DNA of 64,000 nt from Nageia nagi (lineage: Eukaryota; Pinophyta), in NCBI GenBank assembly GCA_050084985.1, contig JBITNC010000001.1:97092001-97156000 (forward strand), in the 5' to 3' direction. The notes beneath the pieces were generated by a model, which was not told the origin of the DNA, searched no databases, and saw only the letters and a program-made list of their open reading frames with translations. Shown piece by piece: positions 11,770 through 23,250 of this stretch (the stretch's first letter is position 1; every line of letters starts with the position of its first letter). The translations under genes were made by a program, and so were the position numbers.

Positions 11770-12025
11770 ATCCGAACTTTACTGTGCAACCTGAAAAGGT
11801 TGATGATTTTATAAATTAAATATACATTTGGCCTTGACCTATTTATTGTTAAGCAATTCTACAGTCCTAAGTCGTCCACTAGATGTACCGAAATCAAAAT
11901 TTAAATTGAACAACAAAATGATTTGATAATGCAATTTATCAAATAGATTGCAAAGGGAATTACTTCCACTATCCTGACTGATAAATGATGGATATGAACA
12001 AGAAAGATAAAGATTTAAAAAATAC

Positions 12026-12135
12026 CTTGTCTATCAATGATCTCTGTTAATTTGATCTTTCGCAATAGCTCAGGTATTGAATGTTGGATTTCTGTAACAG
12101 GCTGGAATAATATGCAATCAGGAAACGCTTAGCTT
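12026..12135 (-). other. 5' non-coding exon of gene copy 1
   Basis: The 3' edge is a donor site at 12026 (GACAAG|GTATTT). The 5' edge is estimated as about 30 nt downstream of the TATA box. The exon has no ATG. It is conserved in the other two copies (ends 22684 and 44806). Confidence 0.55.
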
Positions 12136-12162
12136 ATGTTGTAATAGAAGCTAGGCCATATT

Positions 12163-12172
12163 CTTTTATATA
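12163..12172 (-). promoter_or_regulatory. TATA box of gene copy 1
   Basis: TATATAAAAG on the minus strand, about 135 bp upstream of the donor of exon 1. The same motif is at the equivalent place in copies 2 and 3. Confidence 0.6.
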
Positions 12173-12639
12173 CTGAATTTTAATAATATTTGTTATGTAG
12201 GCATCTGGATGTTTAGGTCGGCTCGTCAGCTTGAAATGCATGGGAGTTAAAAAATTGTTTCTTAGTATGATAATATTTTTATTTTTTATATATATTTTTT
12301 TAAATAAAGCAAATCATTAACAACTACGGCAACTTTTTAAAAAATTTATTGAACTAAGTCAAATAAATGAATGGTTTGGGAGGATATTTTTAAAAACTTC
12401 CCCCATTTGCAAGTCATTAAAAAAAGATTGAAGCCCTCATTTACAATACCTGGCCAGGGAGTTAATGAAGGGAGGGGGGCTGTGAGGAGGCGCATGCTTG
12501 CAAGGGAGGCCATGCCAGTTGTACGCTGAAATTATCATATGCAATGAGGAGATAAGCAAAATGTAGGGCATTGTTGGCGGTGCAGCTCTGCAGAGCAGGA
12601 GACTTGTTGAAGCATGCAGAAGGTAGGCAAAATGTACAA

Positions 12640-13110
12640 AAATATCTGATTTTTTTTTTAAATAATTGTTATATATATATATTTGAAATAAATCAATTTA
12701 TTTACAAAGAATAAATATAAATTTATAAATATTATTTTATTGTAGATATAAAAAACTGCAAAGTTTACCTTTTTTTATATATAAACACAAAAAAAATGTT
12801 TATATGGTAAAGTTTTTTGTAAATTTTTACTATTATAAATTTCATAATATTACATTATTGTTATTTTAAGTAATTTATCAAAAAAAATGTAACTAGCAAA
12901 ATAATATTAGTGTAAATAATTGCATAACAATAATTGTTACTTATAAATAAATTTGTTAAAATAACTTGAACTAACACATAACAAAATATGTTAGTATTAT
13001 GTAATAATTCAAAAAAAGGGAGAGAAAGAGAGTACGAGGTTACACTTTTCCTTGATTTTACGATGAACCTTCAAAGATGAAAGAAGTAGGATGAAGAGCT
13101 TCGAATGGTG
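12640..13110. other. AT-rich spacer shared by units 1 and 2
   Basis: No gene. It aligns with 35200-35620 apart from small indels and leads into the LTR fragment D1. Its proximal part on the minus strand may be a little internal sequence of element D. Confidence 0.6.
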
Positions 13111-13111
13111 G

Positions 13112-13620
13112 CTTTGATACCAAATGAAAGGAAATAACCTAAATGACTAAATCTCTAATTACCCAAGATCACATGAAAGCTCTCTCAAATTTCTTAAGCA
13201 TTAAGAAAACAAAGTCAAAGTAGCATTCATACAAGATGACACCAATATAAAGTGGTTCCTTCAACTATGGGAGTACATCCACTAATCTAAGATCTTATTT
13301 TCAAAGAGCACTTTCTTACAACACTTTCACTTCTATTACAACCTAAACAAGAACATAACTTTGCTACAAACTTGAATGAGTAATTTCAAAGAGAGGGGCC
13401 TCTATTTATAGGTAAAAATAATCCCTTGGATCATCATTTTCACCATTGTACAATGTCATGATATGCATCACCCTTTTACCGAAGGGGCATGCTCATGAGA
13501 TAAAGTGTAGGATAAGTTACATTATCATATTTACTAAATACTTAAGGTGTCTAGGGATACCTTTAAATATTAAGTGAATTAAATTAAGAGACCTTACAAT
13601 AATACATATACATTCCAACA
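13112..13620 (-). mobile_element. LTR fragment D1 with primer binding site
   Basis: A 495-bp LTR at 13126-13620: on the minus strand it begins TGTTGGAATG and ends CCTTTCA. The complement of 13112-13123 is TGGTATCAAAGC, a tRNA-iMet primer site two bases beyond the LTR. The LTR holds a strong TATA box (TATAAATAGAG, complement of 13400-13410). Only a short piece of internal sequence remains to the left, so this is the 5' end of a truncated minus-strand element. It abuts the plus-strand element C1 at 13621. Confidence 0.85.
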
Positions 13621-15760
13621 TGTTAAATATTTGAAAAACTTTATTCTTGATTTCTGCCATATTGCTTCATCTTTGTATGATGTTATTGGTAAAAGGTAAA
13701 TCTTTCAATGGAAAAAGAAAAAATAATCATCTTTTGATACTTTGAAGCAAAAGATAGTTAATGCACCTACGTTAGCACTTTCTAATTTGAAAAAGTCATT
13801 TGAAGTTGAGACTAATGCAAGTGATTATGCCATCGGGGTAGTTTTGTTACAAGGAGAAAAACCAATTTGCTACCATTCCAAAAATTTAGTGGGACTATCT
13901 TAAATTATCTTACATATGAAAAGGAGTTGCATTCATTGGTTTAGGTAGTAAAGAAGTGGAAGCATTACTTGATGGGTAAAGAGATAATCATACATACTAA
14001 TCATCAGTTATTGAAGTATTTACAAATCAATCAAAGTTGTAACAAATTAGGCACTTTATAGGGACGTATTTTTTGTAACAATTTCATCTAATTATCAAGT
14101 ATAAGAAGGATAGCTAGAAAGATTGTAGATATGCTTTATAGACCACATGTTTCTCCAACCATCACAACATCCATGCTATGTAACTTTGTATCTAGGACAT
14201 CCATAGTGTGCATAGAGATAACAATGAGTACACTGATAGTCATAAAGTTTCTTCCTTTTGTCTTAAATGCATATGTGCATGATCCTAATTTTGAAGAGGT
14301 TTATTAGAGGTTACTTCATCTAGACCAAATTCTGAAGGTATGGATGATTTTCATTTGTAAAATGGACTTCTCTATTGTTTTAGTATGTTATGTGTTCTTG
14401 AAGGGGAGAGAGTTCAATTGATCAAAGAAGCACATACATCCAAGATATTGGATCTCATTTTAGAGTTGAAAAGACATTACATAATTTGAAAAAGTATGTG
14501 TATTGGTCAAAAATGCAAGAGCAAATTACTAATTATATTAGAGGATGTTCTTTATGTTACATAAGTAAACTCAGTAATAAAAAATTGAATTTGTATTAGC
14601 CACTTCCAATACCAAACCACCATTGGTAATGTGTTTCAATGTACTTTGTAGGAGGTTTTCCTATTTTCAAGGAGTATGACTATTTCTTCATTGTGGTGGA
14701 TAGATTTAGCAAGATGTGTATTTTAATTCCATGCAAGAAGACTATTATAGGATAAGAGGCTACAAATTTATTCCTTTCTTATGTTTGGGTTCATTTTGGA
14801 TTGCCTACTTATATTATTTTGGATAGGGATAATAGATTTTTGAGAAAATTTTGAACTAGTTTATGGGAGAAGATGGATAAAGGGTTGAAAAGAAGTATTG
14901 CCTTTCATTCTCAAATAGATGAACAAACTAAAGTGGTGGATATAATAGTAGTTTATCTCTTGAAAGGTTATTGTAGTAAGCATCCTAAGTCTTAGGATTA
15001 GTATCTTGACTATATCTAATACTCATATAATAAGGTAATTCATTCTTGCATTGACAAGAGTCTATGTGAGACGTTTTTGGTTATTTACAACTCTCACCTT
15101 TTGATTGTGTGTTTGGGTGGGAAAAGGATGAAATAAATTCACTTGTAAAGGAGGAAAAGAAATATGAAGTATTTGTGAAAATGATTAGGCAAATTCATTT
15201 GAAAGTATAATAGAAAATCAAGGTAAGCCAAGCTAAGTATAAGTTGGGGCATGATAAGCATACTATTGACCATAAGTTTTATGTGGGAGATTATATTTGG
15301 TTGTATCTAAGTAAGGAGAGGTTGCAAGGACCACCCAAAACATTGAAAACTATAAGGTATGGATCATTTGAAATTATAAAGCAAGTGAGTGAGAATGCAT
15401 TTAGATTTAATCTACCTACATATATGAATATCTATTCAGTTATGAATGTGAAGAACTTAAAATTATAGAAGCTATCCATGTTAACTAAAGATGAAGCAGG
15501 TACAGATTAGATTTTTCCATCTCTTGATGACTTAGCTCCTCATACCATGGATGAACTTAAGGAGGATTACATATTGCAAAAGAAGGTTCATGGTATAAGA
15601 ATAGGTGAGATAGAATTATGGTTAGTTAGAATGAAATGATAGATGCCTAATAGAGCTTAGTGGATGGATAAATCTATGGTGGAGGAGTTGTATGCTCATG
15701 TTTATTTCATAAGCATTTGTAGGACTAAATGCTTCCCTATTATGGGAGTATGATTCAAAA
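13621..15760 (+). pseudogene. truncated gypsy pol, element C1
   Basis: Plus-strand pol begins abruptly within RNase H (FEVETNASDYAIGVVLLQG near 13800-13850) and continues through the integrase zinc region (about 14400-14570), catalytic core (VVVDRFSKMCILIPCKKT near 14690-14740; ILDRD near 14820) and C-terminal domain (ERLQGPPKTLKTIRYGSFEI, within 15244-15468). It then runs through a purine-rich stretch (GGGAGTATGATTCAAAA) into the 3' LTR at 15761. The Glu position of the DDE core reads Lys (QTKVVD). Many stops are present. gag, protease and RT are missing. It belongs to the same family as element A. Confidence 0.85.
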
Positions 15761-16446
15761 TGGATCGAGTGGAGGTTGATCTATTTAGGAGGAGGATATT
15801 ATAGAGTTTTTTATAATTAAAGGTTAACTGAAATATGAAATTTAGAGGTCTAATTCTATAGGAAGAAGAGTGTATACAATGTGCTAATAGAGTTATCATA
15901 GTGTTGATTTCATGGATTCATATGAGTTATCAAAGGAAGTTGAAGGAATAGGCTTGGCTAGATAGTTATAATATCCTAGATAACTCAACCATCGATAGTG
16001 ATTTTTATCCACACCTATTTGAGGGTATCTTCTTCATTGTTGTGGGGTTGGAAGGGGTTGAAGAGAGTCAACAAGAAAGATCAAGAGTCATCTTATGAAT
16101 TATATTCTCTTGTTGTAGAGTGTTGCAAAATTTTGTAGGAGGATGTATTACTATCATTATGAAGGTATTTTCTCTAGTGTACATGTACATTATTGTGATA
16201 CTTTATAAATAATAAGAAGAAGTGCTCCTATTCCATGCTAGATTAGCCCACATTGGGTGAACTAGGACAAATCATTGTGTCAAATTGATGTGTGTGTTTG
16301 ATGTTGATTTACATTTGCTATTATTTTTGTATTATTTTTAATTTATAAAATTACATATGCATTTGATGGGTAAAATTGTGAATGAATTTTTGGTTTTAAA
16401 TCTATAAGTGAGGATTTTAGTACACTATAAGTATTTATTGATTACA
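15761..16446 (+). repeat. 3' LTR of element C1
   Basis: Begins TGGATCGAG and ends GATTACA. It matches, in inverse orientation, the LTR of element A (shared TTAGCCCACATTGGGTGAAC and CTATAAGTGAG blocks). No 5' LTR exists for C1, so the element is a 3' fragment. Confidence 0.8.
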
Positions 16447-18390
16447 AATCACAAAAATTGGCATCATTTTTTGTACCAAAATAGTTATCATATGACCCTT
16501 GATATGTTATGATCAAAATGATATTATTTTATATGTTGTTGTTATCAATAAAGAGCCACTTAAACTATATCTTATGCTATTTTCTTTTATTTTTTGAAAG
16601 AGAATGCTAATATTAGTGCTAGTGTGTAATGATGCATTTAGGTAATCTCTTGATCCTATAAATAGAGAAACACATGCATGGTATAACTATGAGATTTCAT
16701 CTTGATAAGATTATGCATATCTCATGAAAACCTTAATGGTATACTTAGATACCACTTATTGACATTAAAATCTATTACACTTAAGAGTTATCTACCTCTT
16801 CTTTATAATAGACATCAAGACTTGGTTCATTAGTCATCAAATCTAGAATTGGTTCACTAAAAGTACATATCATTCTCAATACTAACATTAGGTCACATTG
16901 CTCCTATGTACTAGTGCTACAGATAAAAACACTTCAAATCTTCACATACACATTCTTGGTTTTCCTTGCATATTGAATCAAGTCTCAATAGCTACTCAAA
17001 GATTGTTGATGTAAGTGTATATGCATTTATCATTCCTCTCTCATATGTTTATCAATTTATTCAATTCATTCATTACTATCATATCTAATCAATTATTCAC
17101 TACAAGATATTATGTTCCTTTTCTCATAATAAAAGTAGATATAACTTAGAAGCACCTTACCATAATTAGTGTTGTATTTTATCATCTATAGTAAGACTAT
17201 GTGGTTTGTATTTTTATAGTTCTTTTTAATTTGATTTCTAATTTTGACCATATGAAAGGATTGAAAAAGATCAAAAATTTACATCATTGGTATATGAATA
17301 ATAGAAGTGTAAGTACAATTGTAGAATCTAGGTGTATTTTATCAAAAATAAAATGCAATGAAAACTAGCTCAAAAATTTAAATTCAATCAACAAATATTC
17401 ATTTAACTACTTACATATGAAATGCAAATCTTATTTGTGAAGCCTATGATCTCTATTTTATATTAGTTGAATGATTTATTTTCCTAGAAGGTATGTTAGT
17501 TAATTGTTTAATCAAGGAAAAGTTGGATAAGCTAGTCTAGGTTTTTCATGCTTCCATTAACAACTTCTTGTAACCAATATTCCATTGGGCATAGCGATTG
17601 ACTATTGTATGTGAAGAATTACTACAACCACATGCAATCACTTATGATCCAAAAAAGGTTAAGGATCCCCTTTAGGCTATCTGAACCAAGTTGAAGATGA
17701 AATGTTATGGTTGAAGGCTTCTTGTGCCTTGTTAAGACTCAAAGATCTAATTAAGTTCTTTTCATACTTTAGGTATTATGAGGGCTTTTCCCCCTCACTT
17801 AACTAGGTAAAGTATAAGGATCATATAGGTTTATCTAATTGAAACTCTAATCTCTTATTTTAAGTCATATAAAATAATGACTCCTAGCCCTAGGGGATGG
17901 TTATCTTAGTAATAAAATCCAAGTATAACCTAGGACCATAGTAATGAAAGCCAATTGACCTATCTATGGCTTGTATTTGTGAGGTCAATCTCTTGGAAGT
18001 GAAGTATAAGTAGTCGTTTCCATGTATGCAAAGTGAAAAATAAAAGGTTATTTTTAAATAATTGTATAATTATTCATTCCCTTTAGCTCTTCCACAACCT
18101 TTTCTGATCACCTTTCAACATGAAGGTAGAGCATACTTAAATTTTGTATTTTTTATTTAGTTTCAATGCAAGCATTCTTAAATAAAGATAAAGAAAACAA
18201 CCTAAGTATGAAATATTATTTTGAAAATATTTTTTAACCCTTGTCTAAGAAAGGTGTTTTTTATTCTAACGATATCACCAAAAGGTGCAAGAGTATGAGC
18301 ATACACATCTTTCTTAAACTATCTTACTGAATTCTTCTACCATTATATTTGATGTTTGTTTATTTGTTTATGTTTATTTCTTGATTAATT
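16447..18390. other. anonymous spacer duplicated at 38549-40384
   Basis: No gene or recognisable mobile element. It is collinear with the spacer of unit 2. The longest open frames are short and not conserved between the copies. Confidence 0.55.
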
Positions 18391-18398
18391 AAGCACAT

Positions 18399-19104
18399 CA
18401 GGGTTAATTTTAATAGCCTTTCCTCAAAGGTAACTTGGAAACTTTTTGGCAAATTGGATTTGTAGGTAAGGTGATTTTAAGAAAATTTCTAAAAATTACA
18501 AAGGAGAAAATGAAGCTAAAACAAAAGTCATGTAGAATGTTTAGATGAATTTCAATAGTTTCATAGCAGTTTGCTATCAAAAGGGAGCATTCTACTATCG
18601 AGTGGCTATAGACTACTACCATGCGATGATAGAATGCTACTTAGAGGCAATAGTCTACTATTGGGAGGCAATAGACTACTATTAGGAGGTAGCATACTGC
18701 TATTGGGAGGTAGCAAGATATTATCAAGCAATAGCAAATTGCTACCAGGAGGTATCAAATTAGATTAAGGTATTTATATTGGGTGTGATTTAGTCAAAAT
18801 ATAAATAATAATTTATAATTTCAAGGTGAAGTTTGCTATTTATTATTTCCAAATATTAGCAAAAAAATTAATTTAACTCAAAAAAATAAAAACTAAAAAT
18901 ATTTGTTGATAAGGGTGTTATTGTAACTCAAAAAATAAAAAATAAAAAAATTAATTTGAATAGACAACCTAAGTAAAAAAAAATTAAAAATAAAAATATT
19001 TGATGATAAGGGTGTTATTGTAACTCAAAAAATTTATCAATTTAAATTTTATGAATATTTAAAATTCACTTATTAACGAATATTCATGGTTAAAATGAAC
19101 CTTG
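18399..19104. mobile_element. 706-bp non-autonomous hAT-like transposon
   Basis: The ends form an inverted repeat: CAGGGTTAATTTTAA at 18399-18413 and, as complement of 19090-19104, CAAGGTTCATTTTAA (13 of 15 match). A perfect 8-bp target-site duplication AAGCACAT flanks it (18391-18398 and 19105-19112). CA(G/A)GG ends and 8-bp duplications are hAT hallmarks. The equivalent place in unit 2 (about 40385-40392) is an empty site with one AAGCATAT-like copy. No transposase is encoded. Inside are a 21-bp minisatellite and a direct repeat of about 44 bp (near 18894 and 18995). Confidence 0.9.
18575..18765. repeat. 21-bp minisatellite inside the hAT-like element
   Basis: About nine imperfect 21-base units built on GGAGGTAGCAAACTACTATT-like sequence. 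The plus-strand frame shows the 7-residue period (GNSLLLG, GNRLLLG, GSILLLG), but this is a consequence of the repeat, not evidence of a gene. Confidence 0.8.
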
Positions 19105-19112
19105 AAGCACAT

Positions 19113-20347
19113 AAAAATTAAATAGATAACAAATTAAACATAAAGAATCAGATGGAGTGCACCTAATTTACTCTAGTAATGTATTTTATAATAAAATTCA
19201 TGTATACTCAATGAATGTAGGAGGTCAAATACAAGTCCATTATGTAAATGTGGATCCTTTCCTTAAACACAAATGTGCTTCAACAACAATAATCCAAAAT
19301 AAAAATATCTTCAATCAAAATGATACTATAAAAATAAAATGGAAATTTAAATCAAATGAAAAATACAAGGTGAAGGATCCTTATAAAATAGACCAAGGAG
19401 GCCCCTCGGGCATGTAAAAATATTTTAAGTAAAATGTATTGCTTTTCCTTCTTATCCAAATTGGCTAAACATCTACTTTTAAATACAAACTAGACTATAT
19501 ATCGTGTACTTAGACTAAAATTAGAGACTCATTAGATGCAAAAGGAGGCTTATTCAAGCCTTCTTTCAACATAAAGATCAAATTGCATAAATATCATACT
19601 CAAATGCTAGTGTTAATAAATACCTTGTTTATCTTAGATGATATCCAGACATGATTTGATGATAAAGATTGAATATGATACATTGAAGTTGATCAAAATT
19701 ATTACTTTTATTTCCTCTAATAAAACACAAAAGCTTATCACATTTTTGACTAAAAGAATAACATACCTTGCATCTCCAAATCTACAAACAAAAATAGAAT
19801 TTGTAAATGCAAGTATCAATCATATGAAGAAATAAGCGTATTCTAGTAATAAACTATGAAAATTTGACATAGAGCATTGTTGGGTATGTTGATGGTATGA
19901 TAAAATGGAACCAATATCAAGAATGATAAATTTCATCCATGACATCTTTTGGTGGAGTGGCATACTGAAGTGGAAACTTTTGATCTTTTATATAGTTTTC
20001 TAATATCATGGATGAAATATTATTAGTATTATAGAAATGATATTATGATTTATGAGTATTAGTGCACAAAAAGGGTTTTTTAATAAAAATGCATCACAAG
20101 GTAAGGATTTTAGATGTCTACACCAAAAAATTAAAAGATGTAAGAACGTAACTAATAAAATCAAAAATACATTACAAACTAAGCATGACCTTAAAAAGAG
20201 GAGGATATATCCCATACTACCCAACAAAATGATTTAACCCATACAAAGATTACACCAATGGGGAAATGTGATATACAAATCAAAGTGAAATAAAATGAGT
20301 ATGAGAAAGGATTCATATAGACTTTGTACCAAAGAAAAAAAATTCTT
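19113..20347. other. anonymous spacer duplicated at 40391-42055
   Basis: Collinear with the end of unit 2, with several indels (for example, extra sequence at about 40600-40660 and 41170-41640 in unit 2). No gene was recognised. Confidence 0.5.
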
Positions 20348-21634
20348 TAAAATATGAAATCATATAAAAAAAACAAAAAATTCTAAAATGAGCAAATAGA
20401 GACGTGTTTCCATCTTATGTAGTCTACCATCCATAAAGTTTCTTTGATTGTAAAAGATTTTTATTTTAACTAAAATGCATTTTTCATAAAAAAATGATAT
20501 AATCAAATTAAATTTTCATCAACATGATGAAGTGATTCTTGATTTTCTCTAAAAACAAAATTAAATTAAATTAATAAATCAACATAATTAATAATTAATT
20601 TTCTTGATTCTTAGTATCATAATTACTAAATATTACTATTTATATATAATTTCTACTATATCTTATTTAATTTAGCTTCATGTTTATTTAATTGATAGTT
20701 ATACTGTCCATTTTGATTTTAATATTTAAATAGTAGTATTTAATTTATTTAGTTCATGTAAGTACACACTTTTGAATATCATGATATATTAAATGAAATG
20801 TTTATTTCTTGGTAAATTATTCTATAAAGTTTAAGAAAGAATGATGTTGAAAATGCATTTGGATACAACTCTCATAATAATATATTTTATCTTAAATAAG
20901 CTTATTGAAATTCTATCAAAGGTTACTTAAATTTCATCCTAATTGCTTAAATAATGATAAATAAAAATGCAACTCTAATATTAAAAAAAAAATGGACAAA
21001 AATTATAAAAAAATTTGAAAATGTATGTTACAAAAATGCATTACTCTTTATTATCAATGTTTTACAAAATATGAACATCTTTCTATCAAAGATAGGAATA
21101 AATAATTTTCTTTAGTAATGATTTACATGTAATATTTTACTATAGTAATTTATTTTTGCCTAAATAATTTATATAATTATTATAGTCAATTATATATTTT
21201 TTTTTATTTAGATGTAAACTTAAAAACCATTTAATATCAAAAAGAATGATTATTTCATTTCATATCATTCATCAATTCTCTTTTATACATATCACTAAAA
21301 AGTTAATTCATAATATAATAATTCAAATTGTTGAATATTTTATCATAAAATTATAAAATTACATAAAAAATTGTGAATTTTTTTTAATGCAACCAACCAA
21401 TTTATAGGTTGATATTCCACTTATATTATTTTTTATTTATTGAGAAAACATCAATCAGATGATGATTTGGTCAACCAAAAATCATGAATAAACAAAATAA
21501 GATGAACCAGTATTATTCATCTAAAACATTTGAGAGTTTAAACATGAAAGATTACTCAGATCCAATTAGACAACTTCAACTTCAAATAACTGAATATACA
21601 AAAACAAATTAACCAAAACTATTCTCAGAAATTC

Positions 21635-22371
21635 TCAATTTTCCTTGGGCATATTCACACATGAAAATATTTTTGAGAAAGCCTTTGAGACTTTGTAGCG
21701 AAAGCTTCTCTTTACTCCCATTCCTTTTGAGCCTCCTTTTCCATGCTTTTCATCCTCCCTTCCACCCTTCTCATCAATAGCTCCAAATACTACATGCAAT
21801 TCATTAAAAACATAGTAAAGAAGGGACCGAGAATACTATGTTATGAATAAATTTGGATATAATTATAGAAGGGACAGAAAAAACCATGTTAGGAACAAAT
21901 TTAGATATAAAAATAGCGAACCTTTGTCAGTAGATGGTTGAGGAAGGCTAGTTTTAGATGTAATAGTAGAACCTGAGGATCTCCTCTTCAAGACAATTTC
22001 ATTAATATTGTCCTTCAGAAAACTGATTTCTCCTACCAAATTTTGTTTAGATGTGCGAACTGGAGTATTCAAATCCTGCAATTTCATAACATGGTATTGT
22101 TAAGATCTTGCACAAGAACTAGCATATAATCAAGCCCTAATACAATATACAAAAACATATAAAACTATGGATCATCACCACCTACCTCAACGTCTTCAAG
22201 TTCATTCAAGAAGCCCTCCAGTTGATGTCGGGTCTCCAGTCCAACAATTTGGTCGCCACTTCTCATGATATCCACTTCTGATTTTCTGACTTTATTCCAT
22301 TTTTCAGATACCGTTAGAAGTGCATTGATATTCTCTGTGTTTGTTTTACTCTTGCTGTTTTGAAAATCCAT
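21635..22371 (-). CDS. unrecognised 164-aa protein, gene copy 2
   Basis: Coding exons (minus) are 22371-22186, 22075-21922 and 21789-21635: the same 186, 154 and 155 nt as copy 1, and again 164 codons plus TGA with no stop. Introns 2 and 3 are 110 and 132 bp. A non-coding exon ends at 22684 (CAAG|GTATTT) and is joined over a 291-bp intron to 22392. The first coding exon differs from copy 1 at one residue (Ser to Gly in MRSGDQ). The second differs at Glu to Gly (NLVGEIS), Ala to Thr, and Asn-His to Ser-Leu, and is identical to copy 3. Intron 3 is longer than in copy 1 because a segment of about 48 bp is tandemly repeated. Function is unknown; being intact in all three copies argues that the gene model is real. 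Confidence 0.7.
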
Positions 22372-22683
22372 ATCCGAACTTTACTGTGCAACCTGCAAAG
22401 GTTGATGATTTTATAAAATAAATATACATCTGGCCTTGACCTATTTATTATTAAGCAATCTATAGTCCTAATTTTGAACTACTATTTCAAGTGGAAGTCA
22501 TCCACCATTATCGGTTGATCAAAGTAGACATACCGAATTCAAAATTTAAATTGAACAAAAAAATGACTTGATAATGGAATTTGCATAAAACATTGAATAA
22601 TAGATTGTAAAGGTAATGACTTCCACTGTCCTGACTGATAAATAAATGGATATGAACAAGAAAGATAAAGATTTAAAAAATAC

Positions 22684-22795
22684 CTTGTCTATCAATGATC
22701 TCTGAAAATTTGATCCTTCGCAATAGCTCAGGTATTGAATATTGGATTTCTGTAACAGCCTAGAATAATATGCAATCAGGAAACGCTTAGCTTAT
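22684..22795 (-). other. 5' non-coding exon of gene copy 2
   Basis: Ends at a GACAAG|GTATTT donor and contains no ATG. The 5' edge is an estimate from the TATA position. Confidence 0.5.
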
Positions 22796-22820
22796 GTTGT
22801 AATAGAAGCTTAGCCATATT

Positions 22821-22829
22821 CTTTATATA
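22821..22829 (-). promoter_or_regulatory. TATA box of gene copy 2
   Basis: TATATAAAG on the minus strand at the place equivalent to copy 1, within well-conserved flanking sequence. Confidence 0.6.
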
Positions 22830-23250
22830 CTGAATTTTAATAATATTTGTTGTGAAGGCATCTGGATGTTTAGGTCTGCTCGCCAGCTTGAATTGCATGG
22901 GAGTTAAAAAATTGTTTCTTAGTATGATAATTTTTTTTTAAACAAGGTAAATCATTAACCACGACCGCAACTTTTTTAAAAATTTTATTGAACTAAGTCA
23001 AATGGTTTGGAAGGATATTTTTAAAAACTTCCCCATCTGCAAGTTATTAAAAAAAAAATTGAATACCCTCATTTAGAATACCTAGCCAGGAAGTTTATGA
23101 AGGGAGGGGGGCTGGAAGGAGGCGATGCTTGGCAACGAGAAGATGTCTCATCCAACGTGATGTGATAAAAGGGATGAAAGGAGGAGTTTTTCCTAGAAAT
23201 TATCATATTTTATAATAATATCATGATTTTTTTAATTATATATATTGATT

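Larger units (their letters stand above)
9575..20347. repeat. tandem array unit 1 (10.8 kb)
   Basis: The start is set where homology with 42056 begins (ATATGAAATCA followed by TTGAATTAAC in both); the end is where the matching start of unit 2 occurs. It contains gene copy 1, AT-rich DNA, LTR fragment D1, truncated gypsy C1 and an anonymous 3-kb stretch with a hAT-like insertion. The order is the same in unit 2, with D and C joined at the same junction, so the unit was copied after those elements arrived. Confidence 0.8.

Noticed and set aside
12026-12120. Open stretch (TEIQHSIPELLRKIKL) upstream of gene copy 1 as an extra coding exon
   Set aside because: Spliced to the next exon it gives a frame that soon stops, while the clear ATG frame has an in-frame TAA just upstream. 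With a TATA box 5' of it and no ATG inside, a 5' non-coding exon is the simpler reading.
13126-13620. LTR D1 as a solo LTR
   Set aside because: A primer binding site and some internal sequence remain at its left, and no target-site duplication was seen, so it is a truncated element end.
18571-18768. 65-codon frame with GNSLLLG repeats, resembling an ice-binding or LRR-like protein
   Set aside because: It lies inside the hAT-like element and mirrors the 21-bp minisatellite; no start context or homologue supports a gene.
23246-23250. Target-site duplication of element A
   Set aside because: The left TGATT and right ATTTG flanks do not match, and the target is low-complexity AT, so no duplication can be claimed.
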